A stretch of 64,000 bases of DNA from JAVBWO01 sp036677375 (GTDB lineage Bacteria > Bacillota > Dehalobacteriia > UBA4068 > UBA4997): contig JAVBWO010000002.1 in NCBI GenBank assembly GCA_036677375.1, positions 1 through 64,000 on the forward strand, in the 5' to 3' direction. Shown one piece after another: positions 8,549 to 16,724 of the stretch. Below the pieces are notes generated by a model, which saw nothing but the letters and a program-made list of their open reading frames with translations, was not told the DNA's origin and did not search any database. Made by a program: the position numbers and the translations under genes. The first letter of the stretch is position 1, and each line of letters opens with the position of its first letter.

Positions 8549-9419
8549 GAGGAATCAGATACCTGAGATGAAGCAAAATGTCCATACCTTTATCGGCTGT
8601 GACAGCGGTTATACGGAAAGCGAAACGGTGATCTTCGGCGCGCCCTTTGACAGCACAACCTCTTACCGGCCAGGCGCTAGATTTGCCAGTGCCGCCATCC
8701 GCAATGAAAGTTACAGTATCGAGACCTACAGCCCTTATCTGGATCGGGATCTCACCGATTTTGCCATCTTTGACGGCGGCGACCTGGAGCTTCCCTTTGG
8801 CAGTCCGAAAAGAGCCTTAAAAGTCATCGAAGAATATACGGCGCGGATTCTCAAAGATGATAAGCTGCCCCTGATGATCGGCGGCGAGCATCTGGTCACT
8901 TTAGGAGCGGTGCGCGCCGCGGCGCAAAAATATCCTGATCTGCACCTGATCCATTTTGATGCTCATACCGATTTGAGGGATGATTATTTGGGCGAGACTC
9001 TATCCCATGCTACGGTGATGCGGCGTTGCTGGGAGCTTTTGGGAGACGGCGCCATTTACCAATTCGGCATCAGAAGCGGCGACCGGTCGGAGTTTGCCTG
9101 GGGTACGGAGCATGTCAAAACCTGTAAATTCGATTTCAGCGGTCTTCCCGCCGCTATCAAAGAACTGGCGGGGAAACCGGTTTATTTTACCCTTGATCTT
9201 GATGTTTTAGATTCCGCGGTTTTCCCGGGCACCGGCACGCCGGAAGCGGGGGGCGTCAGTTTTCGGGAGTTGCAGCAAGCCATTGGCGAAGTTGCCAAAT
9301 TAAACATCGTAGGGGCGGATATGAACGAGCTGTCTCCCGTCAATGACCAGACGGGAGCTTCTACCGCGCTTGCTTGCAAGCTGCTGCGGGAATTGCTTTT
9401 GCAGATCTGCCCAAAATAA
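8541..9419 (+). CDS. speB: Agmatinase (ureohydrolase family)
   Basis: Hydrolyses agmatine to putrescine and urea using a binuclear manganese centre. The metal-ligand motifs are all present: GGEHLVTLG, HFDAHTDLRD and FTLDLDVLDSAVFPGTGTPE. GADMNELSPVND completes the family pattern. Length (292 residues) is typical. AAAGGAG at 8524-8530 serves either the ATG at 8541 or a GTG at 8538. The start overlaps the end of speE, indicating translational coupling. N1-aminopropylagmatine ureohydrolase is a possible alternative activity in this context. Confidence 0.92.
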   Translation: MNERNQIPEMKQNVHTFIGCDSGYTESETVIFGAPFDSTTSYRPGARFASAAIRNESYSIETYSPYLDRDLTDFAIFDGGDLELPFGSPKRALKVIEEYTARILKDDKLPLMIGGEHLVTLGAVRAAAQKYPDLHLIHFDAHTDLRDDYLGETLSHATVMRRCWELLGDGAIYQFGIRSGDRSEFAWGTEHVKTCKFDFSGLPAAIKELAGKPVYFTLDLDVLDSAVFPGTGTPEAGGVSFRELQQAIGEVAKLNIVGADMNELSPVNDQTGASTALACKLLRELLLQICPK

Positions 9420-9495
9420 AATTCGGTATGATCAACATTATTATACCAACGATTATCATTCCATCAATTATCATACCAAAAAAGGAGGAAGCAAA

Positions 9496-10695
9496 ATGGG
9501 AAAAGCGTTGATTATCGGCGCCGGCGGCGTTGCCAGTGTTGTGGTTCATAAGTGTTGTCAGAATCCGGAGGTCTTTCATGAAATCTGCATCGCCAGCCGG
9601 ACCCTTGCCAAATGCGACGCGCTGAAAGCAAAGCTCGACGGGGGCAAGACCAAGATCCAGACCGCCCAGGTGGACGCGGATCAAACCCAGGAGGTCATCG
9701 ATCTCATTAATCGGTTTCATCCGGATATTGTTATCAATGTGGCGTTGCCTTATCAGGATCTTACCATTATGGACGCCTGCCTTGCCACAAAAGTTGATTA
9801 CGTGGATACGGCCAACTATGAACCGCCGGATACCGCTAAATTTGAATATAAATGGCAATGGGCCTACCGGGATCGCTATGAAAAAGCAGGGATCACCGCT
9901 TTGTTGGGCAGCGGCTTTGACCCGGGTGTTACCAGTGTTTTTGCAGCTTATGCCCAAAAGCATTATTTTGACGAGATCCATACCATTGATATTTTAGACG
10001 CCAATGCCGGCGATCACGGCTATCCTTTTGCCACCAATTTCAATCCCGAGATCAATATCCGGGAAGTTACAGCCAAGGGCAGTTATTTTGAAAACGGACG
10101 GTTCATTGAGACGGAACCCATGTCCATCAAACGGGTATATGATTTCCCCGAACTGGGCGAAAAAGATATTTATTTACTGCATCATGAGGAAATGGAATCC
10201 CTGGCTTTAAACATCCGGGGCATCAAAAAGATCCGTTTCTGGATGACCTTCTCCGAAAGGTATCTGACCCACCTGAAAGTGCTGGAAAACGTGGGCATGA
10301 CATCTATCGAGCCCATTGATTATGAAGGGCGCCAGATTGTGCCCCTGCAATTTTTGAAAGCGGTGTTGCCGGATCCGGCTTCCTTAGGCCCCAGAACCAA
10401 AGGAAAGACCAATATCGGCTGCATCTTCCAGGGCACCAAAGATGGTAAGCCTTTGACTTATTATGTTTATAATGTCTCAGACCACGAGAAATGCTATGCC
10501 GAGGTAGGCTCCCAAGCCATTTCCTATACCACAGGCGTTCCCGCCATGATTGGCGCCATGATGGTCATGACCGGCAAATGGAAGGAGCCCGGCGTCCATA
10601 ATATCGAAGAATTTGATCCCGATCCCTTTATGGAAGCCTTAAACCGCTTTGGTCTGCCTTGGCAGGAAAGTTTTTCTCCTAAGCTGATTGATTAA
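9496..10695 (+). CDS. Carboxynorspermidine/carboxyspermidine dehydrogenase
   Basis: Saccharopine-dehydrogenase-like enzyme of 399 residues. In characterised homologues it condenses L-aspartate beta-semialdehyde with putrescine (or diaminopropane) to carboxyspermidine (carboxynorspermidine) using NADPH. The N-terminal Rossmann motif IIGAGGVASVV lies at residues 5-15. GSGFDPGVTSVFAAYA and a long C-terminal substrate domain are typical of this branch rather than of fungal saccharopine reductase. AAAGGAGG sits 7 nt before the ATG. The identity is supported by nspC as the next gene. It lies 76 nt after speB. Confidence 0.88.
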   Translation: MGKALIIGAGGVASVVVHKCCQNPEVFHEICIASRTLAKCDALKAKLDGGKTKIQTAQVDADQTQEVIDLINRFHPDIVINVALPYQDLTIMDACLATKVDYVDTANYEPPDTAKFEYKWQWAYRDRYEKAGITALLGSGFDPGVTSVFAAYAQKHYFDEIHTIDILDANAGDHGYPFATNFNPEINIREVTAKGSYFENGRFIETEPMSIKRVYDFPELGEKDIYLLHHEEMESLALNIRGIKKIRFWMTFSERYLTHLKVLENVGMTSIEPIDYEGRQIVPLQFLKAVLPDPASLGPRTKGKTNIGCIFQGTKDGKPLTYYVYNVSDHEKCYAEVGSQAISYTTGVPAMIGAMMVMTGKWKEPGVHNIEEFDPDPFMEALNRFGLPWQESFSPKLID

Positions 10696-10841
10696 AACCG
10701 GGGCAGGTTTCTGAAAAGAGCTTTTCCCAAGGTAAAACTGTGAAAGCGAAAACCAAGGAATCTGAGGAAACGCCGCCCTTAAACGGGACGGCTCAATAAA
10801 ATTTGTAGAACAGTATGCAGTTTGGAGATAAGGAGAGCTTG

Positions 10842-12008
10842 ATGAAACAAGAGGAAACCGTCATTGATTTCAGCGCTTTGCCGACGCCGTGTTATGTTGT
10901 GGACGAAAGATTGCTTAAAAAAAATCTAGAAATCTTACAAAGTGTCATAGACCGTACGGGTTGCCGCATTCTTCTGGCGCAGAAGGGATTCTCCATGTTC
11001 TCTTTGTATCCCATAATCGGCCAGTATTTAAGCGGCACCACGGCAAGCTCTTTGTTTGAGGCGAGGCTGGGCTATGAGGAAATGGGCAAGGAAGTCCATA
11101 TCTATTCTCCCGCTTATACAGAGGAAGAATTTGATGAGATTTTGTCTATTTGCGACCATATTGTCTTTAATTCCTTTGCCCAATGGCGGCGCTTTAAAGA
11201 TCAAGTAAAAAACGCCAATGCTAAAAATACGGCGAGAAGAATAGAATGTGGCATCCGCGTCAACCCGGAATATTCCGAAATTGAAACAGATCTTTATAAT
11301 CCCTGTTTTAAACATTCCAGACTGGGTGTGACCCTGTCCAATTTTGAACCGGAAGCGCTTACAGGCATTGACGGCCTGCATTTCCATACCATGTGTGAGC
11401 AGAATTCCGATGTTCTGGAGCGCACCGTCCGGGTGTTGGAGGAAAAGTTTTGCTCTTATTTCAACCGCATGAAATGGATCAATTTCGGTGGCGGGCATCA
11501 TATCACAAGAGCCGATTATGACCTGGAAACTTTGATCAACTGCATTCTCCTGATTCAAAACAAATATGGCGTACAGGTTTATCTGGAGCCCGGCGAAGCG
11601 GTGGCTTTAAATACGGGCTTTCTAGTATCCAAGGTGCTGGATATCGTCCGTAACGACATGGCGGTCGCTATTTTAGATACTTCCGCCGCCTGCCATATGC
11701 CGGACGTTTTAGAAATGCCTTACCGTCCCAATATCCTGGAAGCGGGTCTTCCGGGAGAACTGCCTTTTACTTACCGTTTGGCCGGTCCTACCTGTCTCGC
11801 GGGGGACGTTATCGGAGATTATTCTTTCCGGCAGCCTTTGAAGGCAGGCGACCGTCTGGTATTCTGTGATATGGCCCATTATACCATGGTCAAAAACAAT
11901 ACGTTTAATGGCGTCAACTTACCTTCTATTGTTATACATCATGAAAAAGGCGACATGGAGATTGTCAAGCAATTCTGTTACGGGGATTTTAAAGGACGTC
12001 TTTCCTGA
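10842..12008 (+). CDS. nspC: Carboxynorspermidine/carboxyspermidine decarboxylase
   Basis: PLP enzyme of the alanine-racemase fold (about 388 residues) that decarboxylates carboxyspermidine to spermidine. TPCYVVDERLL and the PLP-lysine region LLAQKGFSMF lie near the N-terminus. The C-terminal half has HFHTMCEQ, NFGGGHHITRADYD, EPGEAVALNTG and AGPTCLAGDVIGDY, all diagnostic of NspC. AAGGAG lies 6 nt before the chosen ATG; an in-frame ATG 27 nt earlier is less well placed. It follows the dehydrogenase after a 146-nt gap containing a small GC-rich hairpin near 10771-10792. It completes the aspartate-semialdehyde route to spermidine. Confidence 0.92.
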   Translation: MKQEETVIDFSALPTPCYVVDERLLKKNLEILQSVIDRTGCRILLAQKGFSMFSLYPIIGQYLSGTTASSLFEARLGYEEMGKEVHIYSPAYTEEEFDEILSICDHIVFNSFAQWRRFKDQVKNANAKNTARRIECGIRVNPEYSEIETDLYNPCFKHSRLGVTLSNFEPEALTGIDGLHFHTMCEQNSDVLERTVRVLEEKFCSYFNRMKWINFGGGHHITRADYDLETLINCILLIQNKYGVQVYLEPGEAVALNTGFLVSKVLDIVRNDMAVAILDTSAACHMPDVLEMPYRPNILEAGLPGELPFTYRLAGPTCLAGDVIGDYSFRQPLKAGDRLVFCDMAHYTMVKNNTFNGVNLPSIVIHHEKGDMEIVKQFCYGDFKGRLS

Positions 12009-12084
12009 TGGCTTATGTAATTGAATGAATAGAGGGCCGTTTTTCAGATGTAAATAGAGATGTAAATAGATAGGAGGCGGTTTC

Positions 12085-12762
12085 GTGCTAGCAAAAAGCG
12101 AATTGGCTTATTTGTCGGAGCATTTGTCCTTTTGGGAAAACCTTTCTAAAACGGAACAGGCTGAAATTGGGAGCTGTGCTTTTATGACGACTTACCCTAA
12201 AGGGCAAGTGTTTTATAGCGGCAACAAGGAGTGCCTTGGACTGGTACTTCTGGAATCCGGCCAGCTCCGGGCTTTTATCTCCTCGAAGGAAGGCAAAGAG
12301 ATCAGCCTCTACCGCCTTTTGTCTTTGGATATCTGTATTTTATCCACCTCCTGTTTGATCAAGAATCTCAATTTTAATATTTCCTTTGAGATAGAAAAAG
12401 AAAGCAAAGTTTATGTGATCCCTACGGTTTGTTTTCATAAAATCAGTGAAAGCAATGCGGCGGTAAAAAACCTTTCTCTTGAGTTGATTTCCGCTCGCTT
12501 CTCCGAAGTGATGTGGGTCTTCGATCAATATGTCTTTGGTTCGGCGGCACAGCGTCTGGCTGGCTTTTTGTTGGAGCATGCGCAGCTTGAGGCGTCCGAT
12601 ACGTTAAACATCACTCATGAATTTATCGCCAACGACCTGGGTACTGCCCGGGAAGTGGTAACAAGGCTCTTGAAGCATTTTGCTACGGATGGCTTAGTCT
12701 CTTTGTCCCGGGGTGCCATCAGGATAGAAAGTTATGAAAAACTAAACGAGCTCAGCGCTTAG
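12085..12762 (+). CDS. Crp/Fnr-family transcription regulator
   Basis: A 225-residue regulator with an N-terminal cyclic-nucleotide-binding-like beta barrel (about 20-120), a dimer helix (130-155) and a C-terminal winged helix (about 150-225). The recognition helix reads GTAREVVTRLLKHF. Its Arg-Glu-x-x-x-Arg spacing matches E. coli CRP (R180, E181, R185), which contacts GTGA half-sites. Five cysteines are present but no Fnr-like N-terminal cluster is seen, so the signal is unclear. AGGAGG lies 7 nt before the GTG start. The GTGA-N5-TCAC sites at 15508-15543 are candidate targets. It may be cotranscribed with nspC. Confidence 0.87.
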   Translation: MLAKSELAYLSEHLSFWENLSKTEQAEIGSCAFMTTYPKGQVFYSGNKECLGLVLLESGQLRAFISSKEGKEISLYRLLSLDICILSTSCLIKNLNFNISFEIEKESKVYVIPTVCFHKISESNAAVKNLSLELISARFSEVMWVFDQYVFGSAAQRLAGFLLEHAQLEASDTLNITHEFIANDLGTAREVVTRLLKHFATDGLVSLSRGAIRIESYEKLNELSA

Positions 12763-12776
12763 CCGGGCTCGTTTTT
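12745..12776 (+). terminator. Terminator overlapping the regulator stop codon
   Basis: AACGAGCTC (12745-12753) pairs with GGGCTCGTT (12765-12773, one G-T pair) and is followed by six T. The stem contains the last codons of the Crp/Fnr-type gene. Confidence 0.7.
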
Positions 12777-12813
12777 TAGAGATTATGATTGATCACTGGT
12801 TTTGTGATGATAA

Positions 12814-12850
12814 CACCGCCCGGCTGTGCTATGGCCGGGCGGTGCTTTTT
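12814..12850 (+). terminator. Strong GC-rich intrinsic terminator
   Basis: A perfect 11-bp stem, CACCGCCCGGC with GCCGGGCGGTG, is followed by CTTTTT. It lies between convergent genes; on the minus strand no T tract follows, so it mainly serves plus-strand transcription. Confidence 0.85.
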
Positions 12851-12895
12851 ATGTCTTAGCCGGGGAAAAGGCATAAGACAAAGGGAACATATTGG

Positions 12896-15358
12896 TTATA
12901 TAAAGAGGGACATATCGGATTCTTCGGCATTGGCCAGCATAGCGGCTGCACCGCCTAGCTTGACGCCGTCAATGAGTTCTTCTATTTTCAGCCCCATGAC
13001 ATCCATGCTCATGGAACAGGCGATAAGCTCCACCCCATTGGCTATGGAAGCATTGATCAGGCTTTCCAGATCGTCGACATTTTTGTCTTTCATGACCTTT
13101 TTGATCATCTTAGCGCCAAAGCCTCCCATATTCATTTTGGAAAGGGAAAGCTTATCAGCACCTCGTGGCATCATAGCGCCGAACATTCTACTCATGAATT
13201 CTTTGGAAACGGCTACTTTTTCCGGCTTGCGCAGAATATTAAGTCCCCAGAAGGTAAAAAACATAGATACCTTGCGGCCCATGGACGCGGCGGCATTGGC
13301 AATGATAAAGGAAGCAATGGCCTTATCCAGATCGCCGGAAAAGACAATGATATTTTTGTTGTTGCCGCCGGAGTAATTGGCGCATGCCGGTGTACCGCCC
13401 TTTTGCACCAAGGCCTTGGATACGCCCTTTTCTGAACTGAGCCCAAGAAACGTATTGCCGGTTCTCCTGCACCAGGCCTCAATGTCGGCGCCGAAGGCAG
13501 GATCTGTGGTTTTGATCTCGATGGTATTGCCCAAAGCGGCGTTTTTGACTGTTTCGGCCAGCTTCATAATGGGACCGGGGCATTGCAGTCCGCAGGCGTC
13601 CAATTGGATGGTGACGGTACTGGGCGTGGGAATCATGGTCTCACTGTTCATCCTTACTTCCGGTTGTGATAAAGAAGGTGTTTGTACCGGCGGATGGGCA
13701 CTTTTTCGAATACTGTTATAGAGACGGTAACCACCGGAAAGATTGTAGCAGTTATAGCCGTTTTGGCATAGGATACGACAGGCGATATAACCACGCAACC
13801 CGATCTGGCAGGTAACATAGACAGGTTTTGCCGGGTCAAGGCAGGAGAGATTTTGCCGGAGCTCATCTAAAGAAATATTGATAAATCCTTCAATGGAGCC
13901 GTTTTCGTATTCCATCTTGGTGCGCACATCCAAGCAGATTACATGATCGTTATGCGCCAGGCTGTCGGCTTCATGCCAATGGAAGATCTTTATTTTGCCG
14001 GTAAGAATATTTTCGGCAACGTAGCCTGCCATGTTCACTGGATCCTTGGCGGAGGAAAAAGGCGGTGCGTAAGAAAGTTCCAATTCTGTCAGGTCGAATA
14101 CCGTCATATCGGCCCGAATGGCCGTTGCCAGGATATCCAGCCGTTTGTCCACACCTTCGTAGCCGACGATCTGAGCACCTAAGATTCTGCCGCTTCCTTT
14201 TTTAAAGAGTAGTTTTACTGACATATTGGTAGCGCCGGGATAATAAGAAGCGTGGGAGGCGGAGTAGGTAAAGGATTTTTCATAGTCCAAATTCAGCTCT
14301 TGGGCCCTTTTTTCATTGATTCCCGTAGTGGCTATGGTGAGGTCGAAGCATTTGAGGATGCCGGTACCTTGCGTGCCGTGATAGGCGCTTTCGATGCCAC
14401 AGATATGGTCCGCTGCAATGCGTCCTTGCTTATTGGCGGGTCCCGCCAAAGGAATATAGCCTTTTTCTCCCGTGACATAATCTACGATCTCTACAGCGTC
14501 GCCCACGGCATAAATATTTTCATCAGAGGTGAGCATATTGACGTCCACAACAATGGCGCCGCGCTTGTTCGCAGCTAAGCCCGCTTCTTTTGCCAAAGTG
14601 CTTTCGGGGCGTACTCCCACGGCAAGAACCGCCATATCGGCGAGAAACTCACCGCTGCCCAATGTGATCTTTAGGGCAGTACCATCGTCTTCTATGGCAC
14701 TGACGCCGTCGTTTAGGATAAGGTGAACCCCTTTTTGCCGGATATGGTTATGCACGTCCGCCGCCATGTCGTAATCCAGAGGCGCTATCACATGATCGGC
14801 GAACTCCACGATAGTCACATCAAGTCCTGCTTTGTGCAGGTTCTCCGCCATTTCGATGCCGATATAACCGCCGCCGACCACCATAGCGCTGCGGGGCTTG
14901 TTTTGTTCGATGTATTCCTTGATACGGTAGGTGTCCGGAATATTGCGCAGCGTGAAAACCTTTTCACTGTCAATTCCTTTGATTTCAGGTTTGGCAGGTT
15001 CGGCTCCCGGAGACAGGATCAATTTGTCAAAACTTTCCCAATAAGTCTCACCTGTTTTATAATCCATGACTTCTACCATTTTAGCTGTTCTGTCTATGGA
15101 GAGTACTTCATTTTGTACCCTGACATCCACATGGAAGCGGTCATAGAAGCTTTTGGGGGTTTGCAGGGTCAACGCGGACTTTTGCGTGATCTCGCCGCCA
15201 ACGTAGTAGGGCAGCCCGCAATTGGCAAAGGAGATATATTCCCCTCTTTCAAACAGAATAATTTCAGCGTGTTCATCCAGCCTGCGCAGTCTTGCCGCTG
15301 CTGAGGCGCCGCCCGCGACACCGCCTACGATCAAGATTTTTTTTGCTTTGTTTATCAT
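12896..15358 (-). CDS. Multidomain CoA-disulfide reductase/rhodanese/TusA/DsrE protein
   Basis: An 820-residue fusion for persulfide or polysulfide handling. Domains in order: FAD/NAD(P) disulfide oxidoreductase (about 1-320) with IVGGVAGGASAAARLRR and the redox cysteine in SFANCGLPYYVGG (Cys47); dimerisation domain (330-445); rhodanese (455-545) with Cys about 515 in VYVTCQIGLRG; TusA-like domain (580-650) with CGLQCPGP; and a DsrE/F-like domain (665-820). Similar fusions are known as CoA-disulfide/NADH-dependent persulfide reductases. Probable chemistry is NAD(P)H-dependent reduction of CoA-, thioredoxin- or protein-bound persulfide with sulfur relay between domains. It is divergent from thioredoxin, and shared regulation through the GTGA sites is plausible. 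Confidence 0.9.
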   Translation of the reverse strand: MINKAKKILIVGGVAGGASAAARLRRLDEHAEIILFERGEYISFANCGLPYYVGGEITQKSALTLQTPKSFYDRFHVDVRVQNEVLSIDRTAKMVEVMDYKTGETYWESFDKLILSPGAEPAKPEIKGIDSEKVFTLRNIPDTYRIKEYIEQNKPRSAMVVGGGYIGIEMAENLHKAGLDVTIVEFADHVIAPLDYDMAADVHNHIRQKGVHLILNDGVSAIEDDGTALKITLGSGEFLADMAVLAVGVRPESTLAKEAGLAANKRGAIVVDVNMLTSDENIYAVGDAVEIVDYVTGEKGYIPLAGPANKQGRIAADHICGIESAYHGTQGTGILKCFDLTIATTGINEKRAQELNLDYEKSFTYSASHASYYPGATNMSVKLLFKKGSGRILGAQIVGYEGVDKRLDILATAIRADMTVFDLTELELSYAPPFSSAKDPVNMAGYVAENILTGKIKIFHWHEADSLAHNDHVICLDVRTKMEYENGSIEGFINISLDELRQNLSCLDPAKPVYVTCQIGLRGYIACRILCQNGYNCYNLSGGYRLYNSIRKSAHPPVQTPSLSQPEVRMNSETMIPTPSTVTIQLDACGLQCPGPIMKLAETVKNAALGNTIEIKTTDPAFGADIEAWCRRTGNTFLGLSSEKGVSKALVQKGGTPACANYSGGNNKNIIVFSGDLDKAIASFIIANAAASMGRKVSMFFTFWGLNILRKPEKVAVSKEFMSRMFGAMMPRGADKLSLSKMNMGGFGAKMIKKVMKDKNVDDLESLINASIANGVELIACSMSMDVMGLKIEELIDGVKLGGAAAMLANAEESDMSLFI

Positions 15359-15507
15359 GAAAATCCCGCCTTTCTTCTCATGAATATCATCCGTCTCATA
15401 AGCACACTATTATAAAACGAATCAACATGATAAATTTGTTCAAAACAACTGGAAAAATTAGTATAATTTTTCTAAAAAAATTCTATCATGAAAAAAAATC
15501 TCATTCA

Positions 15508-15571
15508 GTGACAATATCACAGAGAGATTGGTGATTTTGTCACAGAACGGTAAGGCAAAAAAATTTATAAT
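15508..15571 (+). promoter_or_regulatory. Thioredoxin promoter with two Crp-like sites
   Basis: Two palindromes of the form GTGA-N5-TCAC lie at 15508-15520 and 15531-15543, centres 23 bp apart. A TATAAT at 15566-15571 predicts a start near 15578, placing the proximal centre at about -41, the classic class II activation position of Crp/Fnr proteins. No good -35 hexamer is present, as expected for an activated promoter. On the opposite strand, TATAAT at 15409-15414 is a candidate -10 for the divergent gene. Confidence 0.7.
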
Positions 15572-15643
15572 AGGGCTATAAAAAGAAAAAGGCACGCATC
15601 AATGCCATAAATCTTTGTTTTTTAAAAAAGGAGGATGAAAATA

Positions 15644-15955
15644 ATGGTAGTGCATATCACGAAAGAAAATTTTGAAAAAGAAGTTATGAAATCGGATGTC
15701 CCCGTACTCTTGGATTTCTGGGCACCCTGGTGCGGGCCCTGCAGGATGGTGGGCCCCATTGTGGATGAGCTGGCAGGCGAGCTTTCCGGAAAAGCCAAAG
15801 TTGGTAAAGTGAATGTTGATGAAGAAACAGAGCTTGCGGCTAGCTTCCGGGTCATGAGCATTCCCACCCTGGCCGTAATTAAAAACGGCAGGCTGACCGC
15901 TCTTGAGGTGGGCGCCAGAAACAAAGCGGGACTGAAAAAATTGCTTGGCGTGTAG
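15644..15955 (+). CDS. trxA: Thioredoxin
   Basis: A classical cytoplasmic thioredoxin of about 103 residues. The active site WCGPC lies at residues 29-33 within LLDFWAPWCGPC, and the cis-proline motif SIPTLAVIKNG follows. The ATG at 15644 is chosen because AAAGGAGG lies 10 nt upstream; an ATG at 15635 is only 1-2 nt from it. It reduces protein disulfides, and its position next to the divergent persulfide reductase suggests it supplies or receives reducing equivalents there. It ends before a strong terminator. Confidence 0.95.
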   Translation: MVVHITKENFEKEVMKSDVPVLLDFWAPWCGPCRMVGPIVDELAGELSGKAKVGKVNVDEETELAASFRVMSIPTLAVIKNGRLTALEVGARNKAGLKKLLGV

Positions 15956-15991
15956 TGTAAGTGTGTCAAAAAAACGAGAACTTAAAAAGTT

Positions 15992-16031
15992 TAGGCGGTT
16001 ATGGTTTCTTCATAACCGCCTATTTGTTTTA
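15992..16031 (+). terminator. Intrinsic terminator after thioredoxin
   Basis: A 12-bp perfect stem (TAGGCGGTTATG with CATAACCGCCTA) with a 7-nt loop is followed by TTTGTTTT. Confidence 0.88.
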
Positions 16032-16098
16032 TAGATCAGCAAAAATTCAGTAAGTTTGCTTATTTTGCCGAGTTCGAAGTCTTTATTGTTTTATTCTA

Positions 16099-16147
16099 GG
16101 ACAAATTGTCCATAAAGTAAATAGGACAAATGGTACTAAGGTATAAT
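16099..16147 (+). promoter_or_regulatory. Promoter and operator of the Xre-type gene
   Basis: A palindrome GGACAAATTGTCC (16099-16111) and a degenerate copy GGACAAATGGTAC (16124-16136) start 25 bp apart. TATAAT follows at 16142-16147. The second copy covers the -35 region, as expected for autorepression by the small HTH protein encoded just downstream. The predicted transcript would start only about 10 nt before the coding region. Confidence 0.6.
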
Positions 16148-16164
16148 GGTAACCGGTGATGAAA

Positions 16165-16383
16165 ATGAAATTAAAGATCCGCGAAATACGGGAAGATCAT
16201 GATATAACGCAAAAACAAATAGCGGCTTACTTGATGTGCGATCAATCTTTATATTCCAAGTATGAGCGGCAAGAAAGGGAGATCCCGCTGCATCTGATGA
16301 TAAAATTGGCTCAATATTATCATGTGTGCCTTGATTATCTTGTTGGTTTAACCAGTGTAGAAACTCCTTATCCCGAGAAATAA
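16165..16383 (+). CDS. Small Xre-family helix-turn-helix regulator
   Basis: A 72-residue protein made of one Xre/Cro-type HTH: LKIREIREDHDITQKQIAAYL leads in (given in part), followed by the recognition segment QSLYSKYERQEREIPLHLMI and the closing LAQYYHVCLDYLVGLT. Such stand-alone proteins are common in Clostridia and usually repress their own promoter. No clear ribosome binding site is seen. GTG 16156, ATG 16159 and ATG 16165 are possible starts, and the predicted transcription start is close enough for near-leaderless translation. Targets other than itself are unknown. Confidence 0.85.
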   Translation: MKLKIREIREDHDITQKQIAAYLMCDQSLYSKYERQEREIPLHLMIKLAQYYHVCLDYLVGLTSVETPYPEK

Positions 16384-16408
16384 GAGTGATTTCTTGTATA
16401 ACAAATAG

Positions 16409-16463
16409 AAATAGGCTAAAAGGCGTGAAAACCCAAAGGGTTTTCACGCCTTTTAGCCTATTT
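16409..16463. repeat. Perfect 26-bp inverted repeat with 3-nt loop
   Basis: Positions 16409-16434 and 16438-16463 are exact reverse complements separated by AAA. The arm contains AGGCGTGAAAACCC. No T tract follows the right arm on either strand, so it is not a textbook terminator although it may stop transcription. It lies between the Xre-type gene and the next promoter. Confidence 0.85.
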
Positions 16464-16539
16464 CCCCATTCCTATGATTATGGCTTCTGAGGGCAGTTGT
16501 TAAAACTCCTTTTTCGATTGCCGGATCTTATGAAATAGC

Positions 16540-16569
16540 TTGTGATTTCTTAAAAAAACATTGTATAAT
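16540..16569 (+). promoter_or_regulatory. Promoter of the second diguanylate cyclase
   Basis: TTGTGA (16540-16545), an 18-bp spacer and TATAAT (16564-16569). The predicted start near 16576 leaves an untranslated leader of about 150 nt; no known riboswitch class, including the cyclic-di-GMP types, was recognised in it. Confidence 0.55.
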
Positions 16570-16724
16570 ATAAAATAAAGATGATTTCGGTCGAAATTAA
16601 AAAATGAACTGATTTTTTGTGCAGAAGGAGCTTATTATCAACAGGAATCTTGGGTAGGGAAGACAAACTTGAAATCCCGCAAAATGTTGATGTTGGATTG
16701 TGATAAATAAAGGAGTATGTGTGA

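Noticed and set aside
12896..15358. Several plus-strand open frames of 60-195 codons inside the fusion gene
   Set aside because: They are antisense to a long frame with five recognisable domains and have no ribosome binding sites.
16570..16724. Cyclic-di-GMP riboswitch in the leader of the diguanylate cyclase gene
   Set aside because: The 150-nt leader has none of the conserved GEMM-type sequence blocks.
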